Shown: positions 8,708 to 18,487, numbered from the stretch's first letter. The stretch: 64,000 bases of DNA from Sciscionella marina DSM 45152 (GCF_000379465.1 NZ_KB905381.1:776878-840877); one strand, 5' to 3'. The notes: a model not told the origin generated them from the sequence alone. Translations and numbers: made by a program.

Positions 8708-8737
8708 ACAGTAGCGGAAACCGGACGTACCCGCCAA
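8708..8737 (-). promoter_or_regulatory. -35/-10 promoter for M23 peptidase gene
   Basis: On the minus strand TTGGCG (8732-8737) and TACTGT (8708-8713) are separated by 18 bp, a good match to the principal actinobacterial sigma-factor promoter. It lies in the gap shared with the divergent membrane-protein gene. Confidence 0.5.
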
Positions 8738-8812
8738 CACCCCCCACCTCCGAGCGTGTCGGAAACCGGCAGCGGCCGCGGGCGGCTGCCGGGGTTGCTA
8801 CCGTCTTGCACG

Positions 8813-10543
8813 GTGTCCCGTTCCGTGAAATACCCGATGAGCGCCCCGCCGCGCGCCGTGCCCGCGCGAGTGGTGTTCGCGCTCGTACTCTCCGTCGCCG
8901 GGGTGGTCCTCGCGGCCGTCGGACTCGGCAGTGGGCTCACCACGCCGGCCGCCCCGCCGGGGTTCGCCTCGTCGGTGCTGCTCGTGGTGCTGTTCGCGCT
9001 GCCCGCGCTCACCGCGCTCGGGTTCCTCGCGACGGGCAGACCGGCTGTTGCGGCCGGCCTGCTGACCGGGGCCGGGATGCTCGCCTTCGGTCAGCTGATC
9101 AGCGGGGCGCAGCTGCTCACCGCGCCGAACGCGACGCTGCGCCCGGAACTGCTGCGCGAGGAAAGCCTGGTCATCCTGCATCCCACGGCGGGCAGCTGGC
9201 TGCTGCTCGGCGGCTCGGTGCTCGCGATCATCGCCGGGCTGATGCTGGTCCCGCTCGCCGGGCAGGAGAACGACCGGGAACCGGACGGCCGCGATTCGCC
9301 GCAACGGGTCACCGTACAGGCGGTGATCCTCGGCCTGGTCATTCTCGGCGGGTTCCTGCTCGCCGCCCCGTTCGCCTCGACCGATCCGCGTATCCCGGCG
9401 AACACGCTGCTGGACCGGCCGGCACTGGAAGCGGCCGGCATCGTCGTGCTCGTGCTCGGGGTGACGCTGGCCCCGATCCTCGGTGCGTTCGCGCGATCGC
9501 GGCTGTTCGGCGCGGGGATGGCCTTCGGTGCGGCGCTCGGGTTCGCGCAGTTCGCCGTGCCCCAGTTCGTGGCCGGTTTCGCGGTGGACGGGCTGAGCCC
9601 GGAGTGGTACCAGTTCGTCTACCTGCTGTGCGTGCTGGCGCTGCTCTCGATCGGGATTCGTGGACTGCGCACCCCGCGCGCGGAGCGTGCGCCGGGGCGC
9701 GGGGCCGAACTGCCCGGCCAGCGCAGGCTGCTGGTCACGGCGGGGATCGGCGGACTGCTCGCCGCGGCGTGCGCCGCGCTGGCCACGGCGGTCCCGGTGC
9801 TCGATCTGCCGCCGATGTTCGCCGAGCTGGACACGACCGCGCACACCATCCTGCTGCCCGCGGCCATCGTGGTCGCGCTCGCCTCGCTGGCCCTGCTCAT
9901 CCCGGCGTGCGCGGCCTGGGCCCGGCCCGTCTTCGAGGTGGCGGCCGTCGCGCTGCCGCTCGCCCTCGCCGCGGCCGCGGACGGGATCTCCACCGCGACC
10001 AGCGTGGTCGACCTCGGCATCGGGGTCACCGGCTGGGTGTGGCTGCTGGTGGTCGCGCTGCTCGCGATCGTGGTCGCGGTCATCGCGGCGGCCTTCGTCG
10101 GCGGGATCGAGCGCGATGACGTGGACATGAGCAGGCGTTCGGTCAATCCGCTCGTGCTCGGCACCGGGATCCTCGGATTCCTCGCGGGCCTGCTCGGCTT
10201 CGCGTTCCCGGTGCTCACCGGGCGCGACTATCTGCCCGCCGGTCTGGTCACCGATTTCCGGATCAGCTCATGGGGGATGGTCCTCGCCCTGCTCGCGGTG
10301 CTCGTCGCGGTGATCCTGGCCGGGTACGGCAGGCCGCAGCGGGCCGCCGCGCTGCTGACCGGTTCCGCGCTGGTGTTCGTGGTGCGGGCGCTCGAATACC
10401 CGATGGGCGAGGGCATCGTGAACGACCCGGCGATCGGCTTCGGTTTCTGGGCCTGCCTGCTCGCGGTGCTCGTGTTCGCCGTCGGTGCGCTGCTGAGTAC
10501 GGTCGCCGCGCCGGTGCGCGGACGGGTAAGCTCCCCGGCATGA
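8813..10543 (+). CDS. Polytopic membrane protein of unknown function
   Basis: About 576 residues, dominated by hydrophobic segments (roughly 12-14 predicted helices, including [20 protein letters not shown] at the start) with few charged loops. I recognise no transporter or enzyme motif. The start is uncertain: the GTG at 8813 has TACCGT ending 8 nt upstream, a leaderless arrangement, and an ATG at 8837 is the alternative. The stop overlaps the ATG of the next gene (ATGA), so the product is translationally coupled to the B12-binding protein, hinting at a shared role. It is divergent from the M23 gene. Confidence 0.75.
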   Translation: MSRSVKYPMSAPPRAVPARVVFALVLSVAGVVLAAVGLGSGLTTPAAPPGFASSVLLVVLFALPALTALGFLATGRPAVAAGLLTGAGMLAFGQLISGAQLLTAPNATLRPELLREESLVILHPTAGSWLLLGGSVLAIIAGLMLVPLAGQENDREPDGRDSPQRVTVQAVILGLVILGGFLLAAPFASTDPRIPANTLLDRPALEAAGIVVLVLGVTLAPILGAFARSRLFGAGMAFGAALGFAQFAVPQFVAGFAVDGLSPEWYQFVYLLCVLALLSIGIRGLRTPRAERAPGRGAELPGQRRLLVTAGIGGLLAAACAALATAVPVLDLPPMFAELDTTAHTILLPAAIVVALASLALLIPACAAWARPVFEVAAVALPLALAAAADGISTATSVVDLGIGVTGWVWLLVVALLAIVVAVIAAAFVGGIERDDVDMSRRSVNPLVLGTGILGFLAGLLGFAFPVLTGRDYLPAGLVTDFRISSWGMVLALLAVLVAVILAGYGRPQRAAALLTGSALVFVVRALEYPMGEGIVNDPAIGFGFWACLLAVLVFAVGALLSTVAAPVRGRVSSPA

Positions 10544-10956
10544 CTGGTCGGATTCGCGTCGTCGTCGCCAAACCCGGCCTCGACGGCCATGACAGGGGCG
10601 CCAAGGTGGTCGCCCGTGCGCTGCGGGACGCCGGTATGGAGGTCGTCTACACCGGGCTGCACCAGACCCCGGAGCAGGTCGTGGCCACCGCACTGCAGGA
10701 GGACGCGGACGCGGTCGGGCTCTCGGTGCTCTCCGGGGCGCACATGACCCAGTTCGCCAAGGTCGTGGAACTGCTCAAGGAACAGGGCGCCGAGGACGTG
10801 GTGGTGTTCGGCGGCGGGATCATCCCGGACGACGATCTGCCGCAGCTCGCCGAACTCGGTGTGGCGAAGGTGTTCACCCCGGGCGCGCCCACCGCCGAGA
10901 TCGTGGACTGGGTGCGGGAGAACGTGCGCGGTGCGGAGGCGGGCGCGCAGGCCTGA
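10540..10956 (+). CDS. Stand-alone cobalamin (B12)-binding domain protein, methylmalonyl-CoA mutase type
   Basis: 138 residues consisting only of a B12-binding Rossmann domain. [18 protein letters not shown] contains the DxHxxG motif (D-G-H-D-R-G) that supplies the lower-axial His to cobalamin, followed by [10 protein letters not shown] and [11 protein letters not shown] as in the C-terminal domain of methylmalonyl-CoA mutase. No catalytic mutase subunit is in the window. It may be the small subunit of a mutase (isobutyryl- or ethylmalonyl-type) encoded elsewhere, or a cobalamin sensor/carrier. The ATG overlaps the stop of the upstream membrane protein. Confidence 0.85.
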   Translation: MTGRIRVVVAKPGLDGHDRGAKVVARALRDAGMEVVYTGLHQTPEQVVATALQEDADAVGLSVLSGAHMTQFAKVVELLKEQGAEDVVVFGGGIIPDDDLPQLAELGVAKVFTPGAPTAEIVDWVRENVRGAEAGAQA

Positions 10957-11198
10957 GCGCCGTTCGCGCGTCGTTGCACGCCTTCGGAAGCCGCTGAACG
11001 CCTCGCTGAGAGAATCCTCACTGGCTCTTAACCCTTCCCGTGATCGAGTTCACCAGCCCTGATGTGCGCCGATGACCTCGCAGTGACTAGGGTCGAAGCC
11101 GTCTGTCAGCAGATCGCCGGAATCCATGCCCAAGCGTGGGCCTGACGATCAGTGAACCCTGAGCTTCGAGCAGACGACTCAGAGCAGGAGACTCATCA

Positions 11199-12368
11199 GT
11201 GGATCTTTATGAGTACCAGGCGAAGGACCTCTTCGCCGCGCATCAGGTCCCGGTCCTTCCGGGCGAGGTAGCGACCACGCCGGCCGAGGCGCGGGCGGTC
11301 GCCGAGCGTATCGGCGGCCAGGTCGTGGTGAAGGCGCAGGTCAAAACCGGTGGCCGGGGCAAGGCGGGCGGTGTGAAGCTCGCCGAGAACCCGGCGGAGG
11401 CCGAGGAGAAGGCCAAGGCCATCCTCGGTATGGACATCAAGGGCCACACCGTGCACCGGGTGCTGGTGACCGCGGCCTCGGACATCTCCGAGGAGTACTA
11501 CTTCTCGTTCTTGCTCGACAGGTCGAACCGCACCTTCCTGGCGATGGCCTCGGCCGAGGGCGGCGTGGAGATCGAGCAGCTCGCCGTCGAGCGCCCGGAT
11601 GCGCTCGCCAGGGTGGCCGTCGACCCGATCGAGGGCGTGGACAAGGCCAAGGCGACCGAGATCCTCAAGCAGGGCAAGTTCCCGGCGGCCGTGCTGGACG
11701 AGGCCGCCGAGGTCGTCGTCAAGCTGTGGGACACCTTCACCGCGGAGGACGCGAGCCTGGTCGAGGTGAACCCGCTGGTGCGGGACCCGCAGGACAAGGT
11801 GATCGCCCTGGACGGCAAGGTCACCCTGGACGAGAACGCCGGATTCCGGCACGAGGCGCACGGCGAGCTCGTGGACAAGCAGGCCGAGGACCCGCTGGAG
11901 GCCAAGGCCAAGGCGAAGGACCTCAACTACGTCAAGCTCGAGGGCCAGGTCGGGATCATCGGCAACGGCGCGGGGCTGGTCATGTCCACCCTGGATGTCG
12001 TCGCGTACGCGGGGGAGAAGCACTCCGGGGTCAAGCCGGCGAACTTCCTCGACATCGGCGGCGGGGCCTCGGCCGAGGTCATGGCGGCCGGTCTGGACGT
12101 CATCCTCGGCGACCAGGACGTGCGCTCGGTGTTCGTGAACGTGTTCGGCGGCATCACCGCCTGTGACGCGGTCGCCAACGGCATCGTCGAAGCGCTGAAG
12201 ATCCTCGGCGACGAGGCGACCAAGCCGCTCGTCGTCCGGCTCGACGGGAACAACGTGGAGGAGGGCCGGCGCATCCTCGCCGAGGCCAACCACCCGCTCG
12301 TCACCGTCGTCGACACCATGGACAACGCGGCCGACAAGGCCGCCGAGCTCGCCGCGGCAGGTGCGTGA
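11199..12368 (+). CDS. sucC: Succinyl-CoA synthetase (ADP-forming) beta subunit
   Basis: 389 residues, the normal family length. The start is the GTG at 11199, with AGGAG about 8 nt upstream and the canonical N terminus [20 protein letters not shown]. An ATP-grasp domain fills the first two thirds ([19 protein letters not shown]), and the C-terminal CoA-ligase domain includes [12 protein letters not shown]. With SucD it interconverts succinyl-CoA and succinate with substrate-level phosphorylation in the TCA cycle. A TAGGGT at 11088-11093 may be the -10 of the operon. It is followed by sucD with a 2-bp gap, as in mycobacteria. Confidence 0.98.
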   Translation: MDLYEYQAKDLFAAHQVPVLPGEVATTPAEARAVAERIGGQVVVKAQVKTGGRGKAGGVKLAENPAEAEEKAKAILGMDIKGHTVHRVLVTAASDISEEYYFSFLLDRSNRTFLAMASAEGGVEIEQLAVERPDALARVAVDPIEGVDKAKATEILKQGKFPAAVLDEAAEVVVKLWDTFTAEDASLVEVNPLVRDPQDKVIALDGKVTLDENAGFRHEAHGELVDKQAEDPLEAKAKAKDLNYVKLEGQVGIIGNGAGLVMSTLDVVAYAGEKHSGVKPANFLDIGGGASAEVMAAGLDVILGDQDVRSVFVNVFGGITACDAVANGIVEALKILGDEATKPLVVRLDGNNVEEGRRILAEANHPLVTVVDTMDNAADKAAELAAAGA

Positions 12369-12370
12369 AC

Positions 12371-13258
12371 ATGTCTATTTTCCTCAACGAAGACTCCAAG
12401 ATCATCGTCCAGGGCCTGACCGGCTCGGAGGGCACCAAGCACGCCACCAAGATGCTGCGCTCGGGCTCCAACGTGGTCGGCGGGGTGAACGCGCGCAAGG
12501 CGGGCACCAGCGTCACCATCGAGGGCAAGGATCTCCCGGTGTTCGGCACCGTGGAAGAGGCCATGAAGGAGACCGGGGCGAACGTCTCGGTGCTGTTCGT
12601 GCCCGCGAAGTTCACCAAGGACGCGGTCATCGAGGCGATCGACGCGGAGATCCCGCTCGCCGTGGTGATCACCGAGGGCGTCCCGGTGCACGACTCCGCC
12701 TACTTCTGGGCGCACGCGGTGGCGAAGGGCAACAAAACCCGGATCATCGGCCCGAACTGCCCCGGCATCATCACCCCCGGCGAGTCCAACGCGGGCATCA
12801 TCCCCTCGGACATCACCGGCGGCGGCAAGATCGGGCTCGTCTCCAAGTCCGGCACCCTGACCTACCAGATGATGTACGAGCTGCGGGACATCGGCTTCTC
12901 CACCGCGATCGGCATCGGCGGGGACCCGGTCATCGGGACCACGCACATCGACGCGCTCGAGGCCTTCCAGAACGACCCGGAGACCGAAGCCATCGTGATG
13001 ATCGGCGAGATCGGCGGGGACGCCGAGGAGCGCGCCGGTGAGTACATCAAGGCCAACGTGAGCAAGCCGGTCGTCGGTTACGTCGCCGGGTTCACCGCTC
13101 CGGAGGGCAAGACCATGGGGCACGCGGGCGCGATCGTGTCCGGTTCCTCCGGTACCGCCCAGGCGAAGAAAGAAGCGCTGGAGGAGGCCGGGGTCAAGGT
13201 CGGCAAGACGCCGTCCGAGACCGCGCTGCTCATGCGCGAGATCATGCAGGGCAAGTAA
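12371..13258 (+). CDS. sucD: Succinyl-CoA synthetase alpha subunit
   Basis: 295 residues from the ATG at 12371; a GTG two codons earlier overlaps the sucC stop and is an alternative. The N-terminal CoA-binding Rossmann part begins [19 protein letters not shown]. The ligase part contains [12 protein letters not shown] and [12 protein letters not shown], whose His is the residue phosphorylated during catalysis. It forms the heteromeric enzyme with SucC and ends the operon, followed by a strong hairpin terminator. Confidence 0.98.
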   Translation: MSIFLNEDSKIIVQGLTGSEGTKHATKMLRSGSNVVGGVNARKAGTSVTIEGKDLPVFGTVEEAMKETGANVSVLFVPAKFTKDAVIEAIDAEIPLAVVITEGVPVHDSAYFWAHAVAKGNKTRIIGPNCPGIITPGESNAGIIPSDITGGGKIGLVSKSGTLTYQMMYELRDIGFSTAIGIGGDPVIGTTHIDALEAFQNDPETEAIVMIGEIGGDAEERAGEYIKANVSKPVVGYVAGFTAPEGKTMGHAGAIVSGSSGTAQAKKEALEEAGVKVGKTPSETALLMREIMQGK

Positions 13259-13293
13259 AGAACGCGTCTGGGAATTCCCGGAATTTTCCGCGG

Positions 13294-13323
13294 CGGCCGG
13301 GCACCCACAGCGGTGCCCGGCCG
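13294..13323 (+). terminator. Terminator hairpin after sucCD
   Basis: A perfect 12-bp stem (CGGCCGGGCACC with GGTGCCCGGCCG) encloses a 6-nt loop, 36 bp past the sucD stop, followed by TTGTGTCG. This is the classic strong GC-rich hairpin with a short T-containing tail. Confidence 0.8.
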
Positions 13324-13447
13324 TTGTGTCGTACGGACCCATGGCCGTTCGGGCGATTGTGGCGCGCCCGAGCACGAATGCCGCCGGGCCAGCTACCGTG
13401 TCACCCGTAAACGACAGGCGATCGAGCCGAAAACCGGAGCAGAGACC

Positions 13448-14311
13448 ATGACCTTCAACCCGGCCGAGCAGGGGCAGGGCCAGTACCCGCAGAACCAGTC
13501 GGCTTCCGGCCCGTTCCAGCAGCAGCCCGGTTTCCCGCCGGGACAGTCCGGCCAGGTGCCGCCATGGCAACAGCAGCCACAACAGCAACCGCAACAGCAG
13601 CCACAACAGCAGCCACAACAGCAACAGCAGCAACAGCAGTCGCCGCGGGTTCCGCCGCAGCCCGCCGACTACCGCAAGCCCGCGGCGCCGAGCCCGTTCG
13701 CCTCGCTGCAGATGTCCACCTGGCTCGCGCTGGCCACGGTCGTGACCGGGCTGCTCGCCTGGATCCTCTCGCTGTTCGGCGGTGCGCCGATCAGCCTCGC
13801 GTTCACCCTCGGCGCGGCGGTGCTCGGCCTGCTCGTGCTGCTGCCCGGTGAGGACAAGGCCCCGAAGGTGTTGCCGTTCGCCGGTTCCGCTGCCGCGGTC
13901 GGTGGCCTGCTCGCCATCACTGCCGCGGTGAACACCGGTTTCGGCGGAGACGCGATCGGCGTGGTCTCGTTCATCCTGGTCGTGCTCCAGCTCTTCGCCG
14001 GGGTCGGCGCGGTGCTCTTCGAGTACGGCCTGGTCACGATGCCGCCGCCGCGCCCGGCCCGGCCCGCCCAGCCGGTCGCGCCCGCCGCCCAGCAGGCCCA
14101 GCCGTGGCAGGGCACGACCCAGCCGAACGCCGCATACCAGCAGCCGCAGGCCGGCCAGCAGCCGCCCGCAACCGCACAGCCCCAGCAGCAGCCGGCCCAG
14201 CAGCAGGGAGTCGGGAACTTCGACCCGAACCTGTTCGAATCGGGTGCCTTCCCACCGGTCGCGGGGGACAGCGGCACCAAGCAGTTCAGCCCGCCGAACA
14301 CGAACGGTTGA
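13448..14311 (+). CDS. DUF5336-type Pro/Gln-rich membrane protein (Rv0954-like, divisome-associated)
   Basis: 287 residues. The Q/P-rich cytoplasmic N terminus (about 1-75) contains a 24-residue polyQ/QQQP run. Four hydrophobic helices follow (about 90-205), ending FEYGLVTMPPP, then a Q/P-rich C-terminal tail ending in NPNLFESGAFPP-like sequence. Layout and position downstream of sucD match the mycobacterial 34-kDa antigen homologue Rv0954, reported as a member of the cell-division complex; transfer of that role is by synteny and architecture. A TACCGT about 50 bp upstream may be its -10. Confidence 0.8.
   Translation: MTFNPAEQGQGQYPQNQSASGPFQQQPGFPPGQSGQVPPWQQQPQQQPQQQPQQQPQQQQQQQQSPRVPPQPADYRKPAAPSPFASLQMSTWLALATVVTGLLAWILSLFGGAPISLAFTLGAAVLGLLVLLPGEDKAPKVLPFAGSAAAVGGLLAITAAVNTGFGGDAIGVVSFILVVLQLFAGVGAVLFEYGLVTMPPPRPARPAQPVAPAAQQAQPWQGTTQPNAAYQQPQAGQQPPATAQPQQQPAQQQGVGNFDPNLFESGAFPPVAGDSGTKQFSPPNTNG
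13568..13639 (+). repeat. CAG/CAA-rich trinucleotide tract (polyglutamine)
   Basis: A 72-bp run of CAG, CAA and CCA/CCG codons encodes four QQQP units and then eight Gln. Such tracts are prone to length change by slippage in steps that keep the frame. Confidence 0.85.
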
Positions 14312-14341
14312 TCCTCGGTCACAGGTTCACCCGATGCGGCG

Positions 14342-14367
14342 CCGCCGTGCCCGGCGTGGCACGGCGG
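14342..14367 (+). terminator. Hairpin after DUF5336 gene
   Basis: CCGCCGTGCC pairs with GGCACGGCGG over 10 bp around a 6-nt loop, between the DUF5336 stop and the next start. There is no T-tract, so it could be an attenuator or terminator. Confidence 0.5.
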
Positions 14368-14398
14368 GCCACTGACGGTCCGCGGGCATAGTTGACCC

Positions 14399-15727
14399 AT
14401 GTCACGGGCGACCATCGAGCGAGAAACCGGAGTAGCGCGGGCACGCCGCACGGCGAACCGGCCCGATGAGCTGTTGCGCGCCCCGCGTCCCTCGATCCCG
14501 GTGCTGATCCGTTCCGCGGGGCTCGCCTACCTCGGTGCCCTGCTCGCCGGGTACGCGGTGTGCGCCGCGATCGTCGCGGTGGTGCTCGCGGCCGCGCCGA
14601 ACGCCCCGTTCTCGGCCGGGTTGAGCTTCGGGTCCGCGCTACTGGTCTGGCTCGGCGCGAACCACGTCCCGCTCACCCTCTCCGGCGCCGAGCTCGGCGT
14701 CCTCCCGCTCGCCCTGACCCTGCTGTTCGGCTGGTTCCTCGCCCGGGCGGCCCGGACCACGGTGCGCCGCAGGGAAACCCGCGATCCCGCGCACGGTGGC
14801 GTGGTATGCGCGACGATGGCCGGGGCGAACGCGATCGTCGGCGCGGTGATCGCCGGATGCGTCGGCGGTGCCTCCCCGGTGGCGGCCTTCCTCGCCTGTG
14901 CCGTGCTCGGTGGCCTCGCCGCGCTGTTCGGGGTGCTGTGGGACAGCGGGATCCTGGACCTGATCCGGGACCGGCTCGGCCCGCTGGGCACCCACGGGGT
15001 GCGGCTGGGCATCCTCGCGGTGTTCGGGCTGTTCGCCACGGGCGCGGTGACCTTCGCGCTCGCTTCCCTGGTGTGCGCGGGGACCGGGAAGAGCCTGTTC
15101 GAACTCGCCGCACCTGGCGCGGGAAGCGGCTTCGGCATGCTGCTGCTGTGCCTTGGATATCTGCCCAACGCGGCGATCGGGGGACTGTCCTTCGCCGCGG
15201 GGCCCGGATTCTCGCTCGGCACGTATTCCGCGAGCCCGGTCGGATTCCACGGTGGCGCGGTTCCCCCGATCCCGCTGCTCGCCGCGCTGCCCGAACACTT
15301 TTCCGTCTGGTGGCTGGTCTTTCTCGCGCTCCCCCTGACGGCGGGTGCCGCGATCGGCTGGCTGGCCCGCACGCTCGACGAGTCCCCGATACAGCGGCTG
15401 CGCATCATCGCCATCGCCGCGCTCGTCGCTGCGGTCGTCGTGCTCGTCCTCGCGGCACTCGCGGGCGGCGCGCTCGGCGCGGGCGCGGTCGGTCCGGTCG
15501 TGGTGCCCGCCGGTGGGCTCGCGCTCGCCGTTTTCGGCTGGATAGGGCTCGTCGGTGGTGCCGTGACCTGGTTCGCGGGCCCGAGTCTCGTGCCCGGTCC
15601 CGTGCCGGATGCCGAGGACGAGCAGGAGCCGGATCTCCCCGGTGAGTTCGACGACATCGAGGAGTCCGCCGAGGCCGGGGAGCCCGCCGAGCCAGTGCAG
15701 GAGGAACCGGACTCCGGGCCGGAGTAG
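14399..15727 (+). CDS. DUF6350 membrane protein, PerM (Rv0955) homologue
   Basis: 442 residues with about ten hydrophobic helices between residues 30 and 395 and an acidic C-terminal tail (EDEQEPDLPGEFDDIEESAE). The position sucC-sucD-DUF5336-this gene-purN is that of mycobacterial perM (Rv0955), a cell-division membrane protein reported to interact with and stabilise FtsB. A CATAGT hexamer about 6 nt before the ATG suggests a leaderless start. The FtsB-like protein itself is encoded near 57.9 kb. Family assignment is by layout and synteny. Confidence 0.8.
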   Translation: MSRATIERETGVARARRTANRPDELLRAPRPSIPVLIRSAGLAYLGALLAGYAVCAAIVAVVLAAAPNAPFSAGLSFGSALLVWLGANHVPLTLSGAELGVLPLALTLLFGWFLARAARTTVRRRETRDPAHGGVVCATMAGANAIVGAVIAGCVGGASPVAAFLACAVLGGLAALFGVLWDSGILDLIRDRLGPLGTHGVRLGILAVFGLFATGAVTFALASLVCAGTGKSLFELAAPGAGSGFGMLLLCLGYLPNAAIGGLSFAAGPGFSLGTYSASPVGFHGGAVPPIPLLAALPEHFSVWWLVFLALPLTAGAAIGWLARTLDESPIQRLRIIAIAALVAAVVVLVLAALAGGALGAGAVGPVVVPAGGLALAVFGWIGLVGGAVTWFAGPSLVPGPVPDAEDEQEPDLPGEFDDIEESAEAGEPAEPVQEEPDSGPE

Positions 15728-15730
15728 CCC

Positions 15731-16304
15731 ATGGCGGGGGCGGGGGATCGCGGTGCGGCGCGGTGCCGCGGGCGCGACCGTGTACGTCACCGGTCCGGAC
15801 AGGGTTGCGTCTCGGAGATGAACCGGCCGCGGACGATCGAGCAGACCGCGCGCTCGTGGCCCGGATCGAACGTGAACAGGACGCGCCGCACCTTCCGGTG
15901 AACGACATCGCCGGGCCGACCCATATGGAGTGGGGCAAACCGCCCTGGGAGTGCTCGCTCGAGGCCGGCCCGCACCTGCTGCGGCTCGCCGCGGACGCGC
16001 ACGCGATCACCAGCCACTGCGCCATTCTGCTGCTGCTGCGGCAGCCGGGCGGACTGGTCGTCGAGGTCACGAAACGGTCCCCGCACTTCGGGATCTCGGA
16101 GACCCCGGCGTTCGTCGGCAGGGCCGTGGCCGCGCTCGCCGCCGACCCCGATCGCGCGCGGTGGAACGGCATTCGCTGTCCAGCGGCGGGCTCGCCACGG
16201 TCTACGGATTCACCGATCCGGACGGGAGCAGCCCGGATTGCCGGCGTGATGTCACGGAGGCGCAGGACGCGGGCAGACCGGCCGAGGTCACCGGTTATCG
16301 GTAG
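15731..16304 (+). pseudogene. Decayed short-chain dehydrogenase (SDR) gene
   Basis: Pieces of one SDR family occur in order but in different frames. RGIAVRRGAAGATVYVTG (glycine-rich cofactor loop, from about 15741) is in one frame, RPRTIEQTA (from about 15824) in a second, and ALVARIEREQ..LPVNDIAGPTHMEWGKPPWE through ETPAFVGRAVAALAADPD (15850 to about 16160) in a third. GGLATVYGFTDPDG near the end returns to the first. At least three frameshifts are needed. The central stretch with the catalytic YxxxK is missing, and the first residues of the Rossmann fold are lost. Its end overlaps the convergent esterase gene by 10 bp. Confidence 0.8.
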
Positions 16305-17800
16305 GTGCCCACGTAGTCGTAGCCGGTGTTCAGGCTCGCCCTGTTCGGATAGGTGGGGGCGAGCGCGTCGTGCGGGCGGATCGTCTGGTCCACCAGCTGC
16401 GCCCCGTCCGAGTCGCGCACGATCGGGGTGCGGATCGCCTCCGGGGCCTTGGCGTGCTGTACCCAGTCGACGACCGGGTTGAGGAAGTCCGTATCGACCT
16501 TGGTGCCCGCCCCGGTGAGGCAGTGGTGTGCCCCGGGCACGAGGTAGAACCGGGAGAACCGTTGACTCGCGGCGAATCCGCCCGCCGAGCGTTCGAGTGC
16601 GGCGTAGTAGTCGATGCTCGACCACGGGGATATCGCCTGGTCCGCCCAGCCGTGGTAGAGCAGCAGTTTGCCGCCGTGGGCGCGGAACCGGGACAGGTCC
16701 GGGTCGTTAGCGTTGTAGATCCGGTCGCCGAGCCGGTTGAGCGCGGTGAACTCCGCCGCGGTGAACCGCACGTCCGCGAGTCCGAAACCGGCGGGCGGAT
16801 TGTGTTGGTAGGCAAGGTATTTCAGGTAGTTGAGGCCGAGCCGGGCCGCGGTGCTGTGCGCGCCACCGATGAGCCATTCGCGCCAGGCGAGCTCGGAACC
16901 GTAGGGTTCGCCGCCGTCGAACAGGTTCCGCCCGGCCGCGTCCCGCGGTCCCCGGTAGAGCTCGCGCACCGTGTGCACCTGGGCCGGGGTGAGGCAGCCG
17001 GGGGAGTCGGTGCCCCGCGCGCAGGCCAGGCTCGCCGGATCGAAGCCGCAGTGCCGCGGATCGGTGATCACGCCGAGCCCGCCGTTGCCGTTCCCGCAGG
17101 CTTCGAGTACCGCCCGGTGCAGCGCGGGCAGTTGCTCCGCGCCGAGGATGTCCCGCCCGTTCGCGTCGGTGTTCACCCTGGCCAGCCAGGGCTGGTAGAG
17201 CCCGAGCAGCGGGGCCCAGTTGTTCGCCGGGGCACCGGCCACGATCCCGTCGAAGTCATCGGGATAACGCTGGGCGAGCATCATCGCCTCGCGCCCGCCA
17301 CCGGAACAGCCTTCGTAGTAGGAGTACGCGGGCGCGCGGCCGTAGAAGCGCGCGATCACCGCTTTGGCCAGTCGCGCCGTGCTGTGCTCCGAGGTCAGCC
17401 CGAACACCCGGCGCAGTTCCGGATCGTGCGCGCCCCAGCGGCCGTCGGACGGGTCCGCCGAACGGTGTCCCTGATCATCGGCCGCGACCGCGAAGCCGGA
17501 ATTCGCCGGTGCCGCACACTGCGCCGGTTCGAGCGGGATCTGCCCGCACAGCCCGCCGCAACCGCGCTGCAGATACTGGCCACGCCAGCCGTGTGTGGGC
17601 AGCCGGATCTCGAAGTGGGTGCCCGGTTCCAGCACACCGCGCAGCACGCAGTACGAACCCTCGGTCTCCGCCGAGCTCACGCGTGCCTGCGGGAATCCGG
17701 TGCCCGCGAGCTGCGGGCAGGCGATCCGCGGGGAACCGGCGGCGGGCCCGGCGGCGAGGGAGGCCGCGCACAGCAGCAGGCACAGGAACAGGACGCGCAC
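16295..17800 (-). CDS. Secreted tannase/feruloyl-esterase-family hydrolase
   Basis: 501 residues with a GTG start and a clear Sec signal peptide (MRVLFLCLLLCAASLAAGPAAG). The alpha/beta-hydrolase nucleophile motif is GCSGGG with Ser near 166, next to the Cys typical of the tannase family (CS-D-HC motif). Later HGWADQAISPW supplies Asp and GAHHCLTG supplies His-Cys. Family members hydrolyse gallate, ferulate or related phenolic esters outside the cell. The gene starts 12 bp after the TetR stop, so the two form an operon and the esterase is probably controlled from the two TTAAC-N3-GTTAA operators. Substrate is unknown. Confidence 0.85.
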   Translation of the reverse strand: MRVLFLCLLLCAASLAAGPAAGSPRIACPQLAGTGFPQARVSSAETEGSYCVLRGVLEPGTHFEIRLPTHGWRGQYLQRGCGGLCGQIPLEPAQCAAPANSGFAVAADDQGHRSADPSDGRWGAHDPELRRVFGLTSEHSTARLAKAVIARFYGRAPAYSYYEGCSGGGREAMMLAQRYPDDFDGIVAGAPANNWAPLLGLYQPWLARVNTDANGRDILGAEQLPALHRAVLEACGNGNGGLGVITDPRHCGFDPASLACARGTDSPGCLTPAQVHTVRELYRGPRDAAGRNLFDGGEPYGSELAWREWLIGGAHSTAARLGLNYLKYLAYQHNPPAGFGLADVRFTAAEFTALNRLGDRIYNANDPDLSRFRAHGGKLLLYHGWADQAISPWSSIDYYAALERSAGGFAASQRFSRFYLVPGAHHCLTGAGTKVDTDFLNPVVDWVQHAKAPEAIRTPIVRDSDGAQLVDQTIRPHDALAPTYPNRASLNTGYDYVGTYR

Positions 17801-17812
17801 CGCGCTATCCGA

Positions 17813-18487
17813 TCATGCCTCGGCGTCCGGCGGTAGCGGATTCTCGGCGATACGCGCCGCGGCGCCGTCGATGAGGAACCGGATCCCGGAGTGGAACTGG
17901 TGCTCCAGCGAGTCCCCGGAGAATTGCCGTTCGACCGCCGCGGGATCGCGTTTGGCGCGGGCGAGGAGTTTTTCCATGGCATAGCGCGGATCCCGCTGCC
18001 CGGGCGTGGGGAAAACCTCCTGCTCCTCGATGACGAAGCCGACCGTGTAGTGGTAGATCGCCATGATCAGGTCCGTGGCGTCCTCGGTGCCGAATCCGGC
18101 GGCCCGCAGGATCGGCAGGATCCGTTTGTCCGGCGCGCTCGTGAAGGTCTTTCCGGTGTAGAAGGTGCCGGAGACCAGCTTGGCCCCGTCCCGGTGCGCG
18201 AGCATCAGCGCGCGCAGGAACCGCGCGGCCTCCCGCAGTTCGGTGCGCCAGTCCCGGTGCGGGGCGTCGAATTCGACCTGCTCGGCCGCTTCGTCGAGGA
18301 CCGCGCTCGCGAGCTCGTCGATCAACTGCTCCTTGTTCTTCACGTGCCAGTACAGGGCGGGCGCCTGCACGCCGAGTTCGGTCGCGATGCGGCGCAGGGT
18401 GAGGCCTTCGAGCCCGACCTCGTCGAGCAGGCGCAGTGCCGTGCGCACGATCTGCTCGCGGGTGAGTTTCGCCGCCGAACTGGACAT
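17813..18487 (-). CDS. TetR/AcrR-family repressor
   Basis: 224 residues from the ATG at 18487. The N-terminal helix-turn-helix is typical: LTREQIVRTALRLLDEVGLE, then LRRIATELGVQAPALYWHVK with the Leu-Tyr-Trp-His signature of the TetR(C)/TetR_C_1 subgroup. The C-terminal ligand and dimer domain is about 60-215. It is co-transcribed with the tannase-like gene and divergent from the flavin monooxygenase; the intervening gap has two perfect inverted repeats, the likely operators. Context suggests a small aromatic inducer degraded or oxidised by the neighbours. Confidence 0.9.
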   Translation of the reverse strand: MSSSAAKLTREQIVRTALRLLDEVGLEGLTLRRIATELGVQAPALYWHVKNKEQLIDELASAVLDEAAEQVEFDAPHRDWRTELREAARFLRALMLAHRDGAKLVSGTFYTGKTFTSAPDKRILPILRAAGFGTEDATDLIMAIYHYTVGFVIEEQEVFPTPGQRDPRYAMEKLLARAKRDPAAVERQFSGDSLEHQFHSGIRFLIDGAAARIAENPLPPDAEA

